Shown: piece after piece, positions 10,741 to 21,071 of the stretch
Numbering within the stretch: the stretch's first letter is position 1
Layout: every line of letters starts with the position of its first letter
Source: Rebecca billardiae RCC1528
Taxonomy: Eukaryota; Haptophyta
Length of the DNA stretch: 64,000 nucleotides
Reading direction: 5' to 3'
NCBI GenBank assembly: GCA_965240325.2
Contig: OZ251238.1
Span: forward strand, 124,001-188,000
Notes under the pieces: model-generated
Seen by the model: the letters and a program-made list of their open reading frames with translations, nothing else
What the model was told of the DNA's origin: nothing
The model's database searches: none
Made by a program: the position numbers and the translations under genes

Positions 10741-12368
10741 GGAGCCGCGCCGGACCCACCCAGCGCGCGGCAGCAGCTGCAGGGCAGGGCTCGCTCGCGC
10801 GGTGCCGGCCCAAGCGCGCACGGCGCCTCCGGGCCGCGTCGGCGGTGCGGCTGCCGACCCCGCCTGCCCAGCCCTCGCCCGGCGGCCGCCCTGGAGCCGC
10901 GCGGCCGGCGCACTGCGGCCCCCGACCCACGCGAGGACGCGGGCCCGGCGCGCGCCGCCGGGGTCCGACTCCACCACCGCCACCGTCACCGGGCCATGCG
11001 GCCCTCCGCCCGCGGCGAATGGCGGCGGCAGCCGCCGCTGCCGCCTGCGGCCGCCAGCATCGTTGCAATCGTCCGCCGTAGTCTATATCTGCTATCCGCA
11101 TCGTCGTCGCCGCGGATATATCAGCATACTGCTACGCAGTATAGTGCACATGCATACAGTGAACAAAATAATACGGGAATAGTATCGTCACTGTATACAG
11201 TATAGGCGCGTATTCCGTGACTGTCCGACACGAGCGAGCCGATTTTCGCGCGGGGAAATTCTCGCGCGGGCCGCACGAGCGCACAGAAGACGCTACGGTG
11301 GTCGCGCAGGCGCCTGGCGAGTGCCCAGGGCATGGGACTGCAACACCCCACCCAGCCTCCCCATCCCTCCGCCCCTCTCTGCCTCGCCGGGTTGCACGCG
11401 GCTGGCCGGTCCGACGTAGCTCGTGGACAGCCATTCGTGAGCGTGGGGCCCTGCTGCTCAGTGCGGCGATGCGGCGAGGCGAAGCGGCACGTACGATGGC
11501 GCATCTTACTCCAAAGGCAGTCTGCTGCCAGCACAACCGCCCTCGCCGGAGTGCCTGGTCGTCACCTTCGTCGTGTGCACAGACTGTTGCGCGCTGCCGT
11601 CCACAAGCGTCAGTTTGCACAGGCCTCGGCCGCGGAGCCATTCAAACACGCTCGTCCTCGACGAGGCGTGCGCGAGGCACCGCGCGAGCGCGGGAACGGC
11701 CCTTCCCAGCATAGTCCTGCACGGCCATCCACCTCGCCACAGCCTGCCATGGCAAACTCCTCCCCGCACGCAGTGCTCGCATGCCGCGTGCATCAAGTCG
11801 GTCGACTGAGTCACCTGGTAGAAGGTCAAGGGTGCACAGATATTTTCGACTGCGAGGAGAGGGCGGCGAGCACAGGCGCGCGGCGCCGTCCCGCGCTTCA
11901 TTGGGCTGTTCTAGACCAGTCGCGCGCCCGCGGCACCGCGCCCGCCCTCTCCGCTGCGCGTGCCACTCCATATGGCGCGCGCCCTCTCGGGCGATGCGAG
12001 AGTCGCCGTCGACGATGGCCATTATTTATATTAATATTTTTGCGGCCGATTCGTAGTTGCGGCCGCAATAACTACGAAAATATCACGTAGGCCCGATCGA
12101 CGCACTTATTACACTACGCTGCTGCTGATGACGATCGACTGTCGTAGTTGATATGATGCGCGTCTGGCGTCGATCGCCGGCCAGTGACGATGCTGTCACA
12201 CTCAGCAAAGCGCGCTGCTATCTGCCCAGGGCAAGGCGCACTGCGCCGCGCACCAGCGCCAGCAGCGCACACGCCTGGTACGCAGTAGCAGCGTGCTGCG
12301 CGCGCTGTCGTCCGTCGTGACTGGAAACAGCTTAACAGGGCGCGCTCCGCCGGCCGGCCGCGCGGCCC
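10741..12368. other. Intergenic region without a supportable gene
   Basis: Lies between the convergent ends of the b5-IDO and sulfotransferase-like genes. It contains two AT-richer islands (about 11085-11215 and 12015-12115). At 12051-12077 an 8-bp perfect inverted repeat (TCGTAGTT / AACTACGA) encloses a second palindrome around GCGGCCGC. Open frames here have no family resemblance and composition unlike the neighbouring genes. Confidence 0.5.
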
Positions 12369-14291
12369 TCAGCCGCGCGCGCGCCGCCGCCGCCGGCCGG
12401 GCGCGCACGCGCTGTTCGCCGCCCAGCCCTCATCCGCTCCGCCCGTGTGCCGCACGCGCAGCGAGGGCACGCACGCGCCGCGCGCGCGCTCGGTTGCGGC
12501 CGCGCACGCGCTCTTCCCCTTGAGCCGGCGGCCGGCCGAGGCGTTGGGCCGCGGCGGCGCGTGCGCGCCGAGCGGCACGTAGCAGCAGGCGCACGTGCGC
12601 ACGAGCGCGGCCGCCGGCCGCGCCGCCGCGCCGCCGCCGTGCGGCGCGGGCAGCTCGCGCGAGGGGCCGGCGGCTTGGCGCAGCGCGTGGGCGAGGGTGC
12701 ACTCGTCACGCCGCGGCGCGCAGCCTGCGCCGCCGCCCTCGCGCGCCGCCTGCGCGCCCGCCGCGAGCAGCGCGCGCACGCGCTGCGGCATGCGGCCGAC
12801 GGCGGCGCTGAGCGCGCGCCGCGCGACGCCGTGCAGCGCGCGGTCGGCGGCGGTGGCGCCGAGCGCGGCGCGCACGAGCGCGGGGGTCCACTCGAGCCGG
12901 CCAGTGGCGTGCTGCTGGGCGCGCGTGTTCACGTGCGCGCGCGGCGTGCGCAGCGGGCACTGCGCCATCCCCGCCGCCACGCACACCGCCGCAAGCGTGG
13001 CGGGCAGCGCCTCGGTCAGCCCGAGCACGTCGTAGGGCGCCAGCAGCGCGAGCTGCGCCGCGCTCGCGGGCGGCGGCGGCGGCAGGTGCGGCGCGAGGCT
13101 GTGCGCGCTCAGCAGGCCGAGCCGCTCGAGCAGGTCACCGCCGTCAGCGCCGTCAGCGCCGTCAGCGCCGTCGGGCGCGCGCGGCGGCGCGCCGCCGGCC
13201 AGGCGCACCGCCGCCGGCGACGCCTCCGCCGGCCCTTGCGCCGCGCGGCCGCACGCCTGATCGACCCAGCTGGGCGGCCAGCGCGCCGCCTGCGCGCGCA
13301 GCCGCGCGCGCTCGGTGCCGTTGAAGCCGCCGGCGCCGCCCAGCTGGCGCTGCTGCGGGGGCGGCAGCGGCATGTGCAGGCCGAGGGCGCGGAGGGCGGC
13401 GCCCGCGCCGAAGAGCGCCGACCACTCGGCCGCCGCGTCCTCCGCGCGCGGCCACCCCTCCAGCCCGCGCGCCGCCGCCGCGCGCTGCGCCGGCGCGTAG
13501 CCGCTGTCGGCCGCGAGCGCGTCGCACTGCCGGTTGGGGCTGAGCGCAAAGAAGCGGCCGATGGCGGCGTGCAGCGCGGAGGTGTTGGCGGTGAGCGCCT
13601 CCCACCCGCCGGGCGCGAGCTTCCCGCTCGGCAGCGCGTACGCCGCGCCCTCCGCGCCGAACGCCTGCAGCTGCTGCCGCTGCGCCAGCCCCTCCGGCAG
13701 CTGCCACTGCGAGGCCAGCAGCGACAACGGCGCGCGCAGAGCAACCACCAGCACCGCGCGCGGCGCGCACGGGGCGCGCGCGCCGGGGCGGGCGAGCGCG
13801 CGCGCGAGGGCGCGCGCGCGCGAGGCGTGCCCGATGAAGAGCCGCGAGCCGTCCTGCGGCACGTGGTACTCGATCGACGCGCCGGCGAACGGGAGGCGGC
13901 CGGCCAAAGGAGGGCCGCGCCCGTCGGCGGCGGCGGCCGCGGCGGCGGCGGAGGCGTTGGCCCAGAGCGCGAGCACCTTGGGCCGGTAGTAGGGGTGCAT
14001 GTGGCACCGCGACGGCGTGAGCGTGAGCCGGTCCCGCCGCGACACGTGCAGCCAGCGGCCCGCCGTGTGCAGCGAGAGCCGCTCGAACGCCACGCGCACG
14101 CTCGTGCCGCCCGCGCGCACGAGGTGGCGCCAGAGCACGAGCGGCGCGCACGGCGCGGCGGAGGGCAGCTCGAGCGGCACGATCTCGCTGCACGCGGGCG
14201 CGCGCGGCGGCGCCGCCGGCGCGACCGCGCACGCCGCGCACGCGACGACGAGCGCGGCCGTCGTCGACAGCGCGCAGGCGCGGATGCGCAT
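12369..14291 (-). CDS. Sulfotransferase-like type II membrane or secreted protein
   Basis: A single uninterrupted frame of 640 residues. The chosen ATG (14291) gives MRIR followed by a hydrophobic segment (about residues 7-28), a signal peptide or signal anchor. LWRHLVRAGGTSVR at about residues 50-63 resembles the 5'-phosphosulfate-binding K/R-x-GGTS loop of carbohydrate sulfotransferases (Sulfotransfer_2 type), and AVLVVALRAPLSLLASQW at about 185-202 resembles the 3'-phosphate block (R-x-P-x-x-x-x-x-S). Members move sulfate from PAPS to glycans in the Golgi lumen. Several N-x-S/T sites and many cysteines in the C-terminal half (CACCY) agree with a lumenal protein. A DGA tripeptide is repeated (bases 13140-13165). 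The lysine usual in the first loop is not seen, so catalytic activity is uncertain and the family call is tentative. Confidence 0.45.
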   Translation of the reverse strand: MRIRACALSTTAALVVACAACAVAPAAPPRAPACSEIVPLELPSAAPCAPLVLWRHLVRAGGTSVRVAFERLSLHTAGRWLHVSRRDRLTLTPSRCHMHPYYRPKVLALWANASAAAAAAAADGRGPPLAGRLPFAGASIEYHVPQDGSRLFIGHASRARALARALARPGARAPCAPRAVLVVALRAPLSLLASQWQLPEGLAQRQQLQAFGAEGAAYALPSGKLAPGGWEALTANTSALHAAIGRFFALSPNRQCDALAADSGYAPAQRAAAARGLEGWPRAEDAAAEWSALFGAGAALRALGLHMPLPPPQQRQLGGAGGFNGTERARLRAQAARWPPSWVDQACGRAAQGPAEASPAAVRLAGGAPPRAPDGADGADGADGGDLLERLGLLSAHSLAPHLPPPPPASAAQLALLAPYDVLGLTEALPATLAAVCVAAGMAQCPLRTPRAHVNTRAQQHATGRLEWTPALVRAALGATAADRALHGVARRALSAAVGRMPQRVRALLAAGAQAAREGGGAGCAPRRDECTLAHALRQAAGPSRELPAPHGGGAAARPAAALVRTCACCYVPLGAHAPPRPNASAGRRLKGKSACAAATERARGACVPSLRVRHTGGADEGWAANSACAPGRRRRRARG

Positions 14292-14420
14292 GGGCCCGCG
14301 CCGCGCCCGGGCGCAGCGACAAGCGCTATCGCTGGGCACCGGATTCTGCGGCTGGGTTTGCACTTGTTGCACAGCGCTGTTGCGTCTCCAGTTTGGATAC
14401 TAGTACCAAGGGCGGTACTA

Positions 14421-15202
14421 CAGGGTCTCCAACATTAAACTGGACACTTTGGGCAGCAGCTCAGCGTACGGCCTGTGGCTGCCTCGCGCGGGGTCAGGAG
14501 CGGCCAGCTCGGCTCGTGTGCACCCCACTAGGTCTGTCTGCGACCGCGCATAGCCGGGCAGCCCGCGTGGAGCACCCCTCTGGGTCATGCGGACAGTCGG
14601 CACAAGGCTGGTCGTGAGGGCCGTGAAGCAGCCGTGTGGCTTCTGCGCATGTCTGTAGCCAGCAAGCCCGCTCAAGGCCGCGCAGATATTATTACGTGGC
14701 ATGGTCGATGACTATGCGGCATGCGCTCGACAGCCCTGGGCAAGCCCGGACGTAGCGCTACACCAGGAGTATATACGGCTCGATCGGACCAGCCTACCAG
14801 TTGCGCACCTCGCTTGCACAGCTGCTGCACAGCCCATCGATCGGCTCTGGCCGTGCAGGCAAGGGCTACAGTCGGCGCCACTACCCGCAGCGAACGCTGG
14901 AGACCCACCAGTGCGCGCACCAACCCGCCCGCCGCCAAATGCAACCGTGCGCCAGATACGAATTTTAGCAGGCATGCCACCCGCGGGGGCTCCGTGGACC
15001 TGTTCAGAGCCAACCGCTAGTCGGTTGAGCTGTACATCCAAGCCAGCCCTGGCCACACGCTGAGCGCGCCGCTCGCTGCACCCACACCCTGTCGTCATCC
15101 GAGGAGTAAGGTCCATGGCGCTCATGCGAGCCTCTGGCCCATCTCATCGTTAGCAGCCGTAGTCAGCAAAAATCAGTGTCCGAACAATTGTTGGGGACCC
15201 TG
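14421..15202. repeat. Unit A, left copy of composite element
   Basis: 782 bp that reappears at 17638-18419 with no difference that I noticed. It starts CAGGGTCTCCAAC and ends GTTGGGGACCCTG, so each copy is itself bounded by imperfect inverted repeats like a MITE. No protein-coding signal recognised. Confidence 0.85.
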
Positions 15203-17639
15203 TGTGCACACTCGCCTGCCGCATGTTGAGTGCCTGTCAGCCAGGGAGCTGAAGACGACGGCTTCTCAGAGGCCGCGCGAGCTCGACGGCGGCGCGCGCG
15301 GGCACGGTGGGCTGGCGCGGCCCCGGCGCGCGCCCATCCGGCCGCACGCCGCCGCGCCAGCCGCTCCTGCACGCGGGCTGACCGAGGCGCCAGCCTCACC
15401 CAACCGCCGCTGCTTGCCGTGGAGCTGGTCGGGAGATGATGGGGTGGGTCGGCTGCTCCCAGAAGCTCTCCACGCGCGCCGCGCGCGCTGCATACGGGTG
15501 CGGCGGGTCGGCGCGGCCCCGCCGCGCGCCCATCCGGCCGCGCGCCGCCGCGCCAGCCGCTCCTGCACGCGGGCTGACTCAGGCGTCAGCCTCACCCAAC
15601 CGTGAGCCGCCAGCTGCTTGCCGTGGAGCTGGTCGGGAGAGGATGGGGTGGGTCGGCTGCTCCCAGAAGCTCCCCACGCGCGCCGCGCGCGCTGCATGCG
15701 GGTGCGGCGGGTCGGCGCGGCCCCGCCGCGCGCTCATCCGGCCGCGCGCCGCCGCGCCAGCCGCTCCTGCACGCGGGCTGACTCAGGCGTCAGCCTCACC
15801 CAACCGTGAGCCGCCAGCTGCTTGCCGTGGAGCTGGTCGGGAGATGATGGGGTGGGTCGGCTGCTCCCAGAAGCTCTCCACGCGCGCCGCGCGCGCTGCA
15901 TACGGGTGCGGCGGGTCGGCGCGGCCCCGCCGCGCGCCCATCCGGCCGCGCGCCGCCGCGCCAGCCGCTCCTGCACGCGGGCATGGCTGCCGAAGATCCG
16001 CACGGAATCGGCCGGGCATCAGACAGCAGTACCCGAATAACGGTTCGAATCGCTCAGTAACGTCGAAAGCAATGCCTGCCGGCCGCGGCGCGCCGGCGCG
16101 CAGGTCAGCACGGCGGGCATGCGCTGGTACGGACCACTGTGGTGCTCCTGCGAGCAGCTGCTGACGCGTTGGCGCGATGAGACCAGCGTCCTCGCAAACA
16201 CGTGACCAGGTGGCCCAGTGCCACTGCCCTGCCTCCACACGCTAGTCGAGGGAGTGACGCGTGCCGAATGTGTCTCGCCGGATGACCACCAAGGCTGCTG
16301 TCAATAAATATGAGGTGGGTCTCGTCGACAACCCGAACTGCTGGGTGTCTATTTGAAATATACTCCGCAGATTCTGCCAGTGGCAGCTACGGAGCTACGC
16401 TCGTCGCCGAGATACCTTCAGTGTGCACACTCGCCTGCCGCATGTTGAGTGCCTGTCAGCCAGGGAGCTGAAGACGACGGCTTCTCAGAGGCCGCGCGAG
16501 CTCGACGGCGGCGCGCGCGGGCACGGTGGGCTGGCGCGGCCCCGGCGCGCGCCCATCCGGCCGCACGCCGCCGCGCCAGCCGCTCCTGCACGCGGGCTGA
16601 CCGAGGCGCCAGCCTCACCCAACCGCCGCTGCTTGCCGTGGAGCTGGTCGGGAGATGATGGGGTGGGTCGGCTGCTCCCAGAAGCTCTCCACGCGCGCCG
16701 CGCGCGCTGCATACGGGTGCGGCGGGTCGGCGCGGCCCCGCCGCGCGCCCATCCGGCCGCGCGCCGCCGCGCCAGCCGCTCCTGCACGCGGGCTGACTCA
16801 GGCGTCAGCCTCACCCAACCGTGAGCCGCCAGCTGCTTGCCGTGGAGCTGGTCGGGAGAGGATGGGGTGGGTCGGCTGCTCCCAGAAGCTCCCCACGCGC
16901 GCCGCGCGCGCTGCATGCGGGTGCGGCGGGTCGGCGCGGCCCCGCCGCGCGCCCATCCGGCCGCGCGCCGCCGCGCCAGCCGCTCCTGCACGCGGGCTGA
17001 CTCAGGCGTCAGCCTCACCCAACCGTGAGCCGCCAGCTGCTTGCCGTGGAGCTGGTCGGGAGAGGATGGGGTGGGTCGGCTGCTCCCAGAAGCTCTCCAC
17101 GCGCGCCGCGCGCGCTGCATACGGGTGCGGCGGGTCGGCGCGGCCCCGCCGCGCGCCCATCCGGCCGCGCGCCGCCGCGCCAGCCGCTCCTGCACGCGGG
17201 CATGGCTGCCGAAGATCCGCACGGAATCGGCCGGGCATCAGACAGCAGTACCCGAATAACGGTTCGAATCGCTCAGTAACGTCGAAAGCAATGCCTGCCG
17301 GCCGCGGCGCGCCGGCGCGCAGGTCAGCACGGCGGGCATGCGCTGGTACGGACCACTGTGGTGCTCCTGCGAGCAGCTGCTGACGCGTTGGCGCGATGAG
17401 ACCAGCGTCCTCGCAAACACGTGACCAGGTGGCCCAGTGCCACTGCCCTGCCTCCACACGCTAGTCGAGGGAGTGACGCGTGCCGAATGTGTCTCGCCGG
17501 ATGACCACCAAGGCTGCTGTCAATAAATATGAGGTGGGTCTCGTCGACAACCCGAACTGCTGGGTGTCTATTTGAAATATACTCCGCAGATTCTGCCAGT
17601 GGCAGCTACGGAGCTACGCTCGTCGCCGAGATACCTTCA
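15202..17639. repeat. Tandem pair of 1219-bp unit B
   Basis: Two head-to-tail copies (15202-16420, 16421-17639). They are nearly identical; differences include T/C near 15733 versus 16952 and ATGATGG/AGGATGG near 15845 versus 17064. Each B unit contains about three GC-rich submonomers (next entry) followed by roughly 430 bp of unique sequence that ends GAGATACCTTCA. Confidence 0.85.
15430..15985. repeat. 204-bp satellite-like submonomers inside unit B
   Basis: Submonomers beginning GGGTCGGCTGCTCCCAGAAG recur every 204 bp (near 15444, 15648 and 15852), with a more diverged copy at about 15240-15430. The same array is present at 16649-17204 in the second B unit. All frames through it are Ala/Arg-rich and read as shadows of GC content. 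Confidence 0.8.
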
Positions 17640-18419
17640 GGGTCTCCAACATTAAACTGGACACTTTGGGCAGCAGCTCAGCGTACGGCCTGTGGCTGCC
17701 TCGCGCGGGGTCAGGAGCGGCCAGCTCGGCTCGTGTGCACCCCACTAGGTCTGTCTGCGACCGCGCATAGCCGGGCAGCCCGCGTGGAGCACCCCTCTGG
17801 GTCATGCGGACAGTCGGCACAAGGCTGGTCGTGAGGGCCGTGAAGCAGCCGTGTGGCTTCTGCGCATGTCTGTAGCCAGCAAGCCCGCTCAAGGCCGCGC
17901 AGATATTATTACGTGGCATGGTCGATGACTATGCGGCATGCGCTCGACAGCCCTGGGCAAGCCCGGACGTAGCGCTACACCAGGAGTATATACGGCTCGA
18001 TCGGACCAGCCTACCAGTTGCGCACCTCGCTTGCACAGCTGCTGCACAGCCCATCGATCGGCTCTGGCCGTGCAGGCAAGGGCTACAGTCGGCGCCACTA
18101 CCCGCAGCGAACGCTGGAGACCCACCAGTGCGCGCACCAACCCGCCCGCCGCCAAATGCAACCGTGCGCCAGATACGAATTTTAGCAGGCATGCCACCCG
18201 CGGGGGCTCCGTGGACCTGTTCAGAGCCAACCGCTAGTCGGTTGAGCTGTACATCCAAGCCAGCCCTGGCCACACGCTGAGCGCGCCGCTCGCTGCACCC
18301 ACACCCTGTCGTCATCCGAGGAGTAAGGTCCATGGCGCTCATGCGAGCCTCTGGCCCATCTCATCGTTAGCAGCCGTAGTCAGCAAAAATCAGTGTCCGA
18401 ACAATTGTTGGGGACCCTG
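17638..18419. repeat. Unit A, right copy of composite element
   Basis: Direct copy of 14421-15202. It begins at the shared CAG that also ends the second B unit, so the A-B junction lies within a few bases of microhomology. Its right end supplies the outer inverted terminus of the whole element. Confidence 0.85.
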
Positions 18420-18500
18420 TAGTACATTGCAGACCCCTTGCATGAGCTGCGCTGATCGGGCAGCGCCCGGGCGGGCAGGCCGGCAGGGCCGCGGCCGCCG

Positions 18501-20780
18501 CTACGAGTCCGCGCGGCCCTGCGCGAGCTCGACTGTCGTGTTGAGCGGCAGGCTGTCGAACGTCTCGCACGGCGGCGGCGCGCCCGCGCCCCGCCCGCCG
18601 CTCGGCCAGCACACCGTGACGCTCGCGGCGCCGCCGGGCGGCTGCGGCCCCAGGCCCGCGCACGTGCGGCGCGTGTCGTGCTGGCTGGCGTCGGCGGGGC
18701 CGGACACGTCGCGCCGCACGGTGCGGCCGCCCGCGCTCAGGAGGAGGAGCGCGCCGAGCGCGTCGCGGTTGGCGTGCGCGCCGCGCAGCCGCACGCACAG
18801 CCACGCGCCGCGCTGCCGCGCCTCGTTCCGCCAGAGGAACGTGCTGTTGCGGTCGCTGAGCAGCACGTCCACGCGCCCGTCGCCGTCGTAGTCCGCGAGC
18901 GCCGCGGACACGTGCGGGAAGGCGCGCGCGCTCGAGCGGTAGTCGCCGACGTACGCGCGGCCGAAGCGCGCGGGGAAGGCGCGGCTGAAGCGCAGCGTGC
19001 CGCGCGCGTTCCCCAGCACGACCAGCGCGTGCGGCGCGCCCCGCGCCTCGCCGCCGTCCGCCGCCGCTGCCCTGGCCGCGCGTTGGCTCGCGCACACGCA
19101 CACGCCGAGTGCGTCCATCTGGCCGTCGTTGTCGAGGTCGGCGGCGGCGAGCGGCTCGGCGCGGACGCAGGGCGAGCGCTTGGGGCCCGCCACGTCGACG
19201 GTGCCCATCGGCGTGTCGGCGAGCAGCTCGGCCGGCCCCGCGTACAGCGCGAGCGAGGCGGACGGGCCCTCGGCCGCGCACGTGAGCAGCTCGAGCGTCG
19301 AGGGCTCGCCATCAAAGTCGGCCGCCACGATCGCGCACGGCCGGCGCCGGCTGCGGCGCGGCCGCGCGCCCAGCTGCGAGAAGCTGCCGTCGTACCGCAG
19401 CGCGTCGACGAGCAGCCGCGCGCGCGTCTGCGTGAGCACGTGCGTCACGCCGCCGCGCCGCGCGTGCGTGTTCAGCGCGCGCACGGAGTACAAGATGCCC
19501 GCGCGGCCCTCCTCCCACGCGCTCGTGTTGAGGCCAAGCGGGGGCGAGAGCGGCGGAGAGAGCGGGGGCGGCTCCAAGCCTGCGACGACGCCCGCCTCCG
19601 CGCCTGCGACGCCCGCCCCTGCGCGCGCGACGCCCGCCGTCGGCACGTGCGGCGAGGCGAAGGCGAAGCGCTCGCCCGCGCGCGGGCGCCTGCCGAGGTG
19701 CAGCGAGGACGGCCGCGCGTGGCCCGTCTTGCGCGGCCAGTTCACCGCGAGCACGTCCAGCCAGCCGTCCGCGTTGAAGTCGGCCGCGCAGAAGCCGTGC
19801 GTGCGCTCCAGCGCGCACGCCAGCCCGGCGGCGGCCGCCGCGTGCCGGCCGCCCACGAGGTTGCCCGAGCCGTCGGCTGCGTACAGCGCGTTCCAAGTGT
19901 CGGCCACGCCCCTCGCGCCGGCGCCGAAGCACTCGTCCGCGCCCTGCCCGCACGCGCTCACGTTCGCCTGCCCCTGCGCCGCGCCGATCGACTGGAGCAG
20001 CTCCGGAGAGCCATCGCCGTCGAGGTCGGCCCACAGCGCGCCGTGCGCGTCAAAGTACGGGCTGACGCAGCGCTGCCCGCCGAGCGGCGTGCCGGGCGGG
20101 CCGGAGGCGACGGTGGGCCAGACGAAGTCGCGCGACACGTTGCGTCCGTCGGTCGGCGCGTACCGCGCGTCGGTCGTGCGCAGCGCGGAGCGCGCCCACA
20201 CGCGCGGGTGCAGCGAGCACGCGCCCGTGCAGCGCGCCGTGAACGTGCCGTCGCACCGGCTCTCGAAGAGCAGCCTCGACTGGCCGTGCAGCGTGAGGTA
20301 GATGTCCACGCAGCCGTCGCCGTTGAAGTCCACCCACGACACGCCCCACAGCTCGTGCGACGAGCACGCCGACGCGTCCTCTGCGGCCGCGACGGCGGCG
20401 GGTGGCTCGTCCGCGCGGCCGCGAGCAAACGCGGACGCGGCCGCCTCGTCCTCGGGCGCTGGGGCGGCACTGGCGGCGAGCGCGGCGAAGGCGCACTCGC
20501 TGAGCGGGCGGGCGTGCCACGCCACGCCCGCCAGCCCGGTCACCTCGCGCAGCTGGTAGCGGTGGCCGCGCAGGGCCGCGTCGCGCGGCTCCGCCCAGCT
20601 GCGCGGATCGGCTGCCTCGCCCGGCGGCCGCGCGGCCCGAGAGTGGCGGCCCGCAGCGATGCGCTGGAGAAGCCCCTTTGTAGGCTGCCACCACCGCAGC
20701 TTGGCGCGCTCGTCACCACCGCGCACCACGACGAGCGCGGCGAGGACGACGGGCCACAGGGCGGGGGCCGCCTGTCGCAT
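18501..20780 (-). CDS. Secreted FG-GAP/VCBS repeat protein with C-terminal ASPIC/UnbV domain
   Basis: 759 residues, one exon. The N-terminus has a hydrophobic core (PALWPVVLAALVVV) after Met-Arg, a signal peptide. At least five calcium-loop repeats of the D-x-D/N-x-D-G-x-x-D type are visible: DFNGDGCVDIYL, DLDGDGSPELL, DFNADGWLDVLAV, DLDNDGQMDALGV, DYDGDGRVDVLLS, plus a degenerate DFDGEPSTLELL. The last about 110 residues (GAWLCVRLRGAHANRDALGA onward, ending in VCWPSGG) match the ASPIC/UnbV domain that follows FG-GAP repeats in CRTAC1-like proteins. These proteins fold as beta-propellers and bind calcium outside the cell; ligands are unknown. Cysteines and N-glycosylation sequons fit secretion. 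Confidence 0.85.
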   Translation of the reverse strand: MRQAAPALWPVVLAALVVVRGGDERAKLRWWQPTKGLLQRIAAGRHSRAARPPGEAADPRSWAEPRDAALRGHRYQLREVTGLAGVAWHARPLSECAFAALAASAAPAPEDEAAASAFARGRADEPPAAVAAAEDASACSSHELWGVSWVDFNGDGCVDIYLTLHGQSRLLFESRCDGTFTARCTGACSLHPRVWARSALRTTDARYAPTDGRNVSRDFVWPTVASGPPGTPLGGQRCVSPYFDAHGALWADLDGDGSPELLQSIGAAQGQANVSACGQGADECFGAGARGVADTWNALYAADGSGNLVGGRHAAAAAGLACALERTHGFCAADFNADGWLDVLAVNWPRKTGHARPSSLHLGRRPRAGERFAFASPHVPTAGVARAGAGVAGAEAGVVAGLEPPPLSPPLSPPLGLNTSAWEEGRAGILYSVRALNTHARRGGVTHVLTQTRARLLVDALRYDGSFSQLGARPRRSRRRPCAIVAADFDGEPSTLELLTCAAEGPSASLALYAGPAELLADTPMGTVDVAGPKRSPCVRAEPLAAADLDNDGQMDALGVCVCASQRAARAAAADGGEARGAPHALVVLGNARGTLRFSRAFPARFGRAYVGDYRSSARAFPHVSAALADYDGDGRVDVLLSDRNSTFLWRNEARQRGAWLCVRLRGAHANRDALGALLLLSAGGRTVRRDVSGPADASQHDTRRTCAGLGPQPPGGAASVTVCWPSGGRGAGAPPPCETFDSLPLNTTVELAQGRADS

Positions 20781-21071
20781 CGCGTCGATCCCGCGCGAAC
20801 TGCTTCGTGCCGCTTGCCCGCTTCGTCAGTTCGTTCGGTCGCTCGCGAGCGAAACATTTTCAATGGGTCGTTTGCTCGCGCGAGGTGATTTTTTTAGAAT
20901 TTTTCCCGGTCCACAGAAATTGTTGCGTCGTGGGCCAGTGGGCCACCCCACCCCGCACGCCTGCGGCCGTGCGGCAGCGCACTGTGCAGTGCCGTACTCG
21001 CCGCCTAGTACTCGCCGGACTGGCGCCGGGCGGTCAGCAGATTCAGACGCAGTAGGCAGCATCACTGCTGA

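Larger units (their letters stand above)
14421..18419. mobile_element. Composite 4-kb repeat element, arrangement A-B-B-A, with inverted ends
   Basis: A 782-bp unit A occurs at both ends in direct orientation (14421-15202 and 17638-18419, offset 3217) and a 1219-bp unit B lies between them as a direct tandem pair (15202-16420 and 16421-17639). The outermost ends are inverted repeats: GTACTACAGGGTCTCCAAC at 14415-14433 and its complement with one mismatch at 18407-18425. The ends fit a TA target duplication with CAGGG...CCCTG termini, or a GTAC duplication with TACAGGG termini. No transposase-like frame is visible, so it looks non-autonomous. The A units carry CAGGG/CCCTG at both of their own ends. 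Confidence 0.75.

Noticed and set aside
11332-12090. Possible gene of about 250 codons
   Set aside because: Overlapping frames of similar length exist on both strands, no domain motif is visible, and composition differs from the real genes.
14421-18419. LTR retrotransposon reading of the A...A direct repeats
   Set aside because: The repeats do not start TG and end CA, there is no primer-binding site or polypurine tract, no gag/pol frame, and the interior is a tandem satellite.
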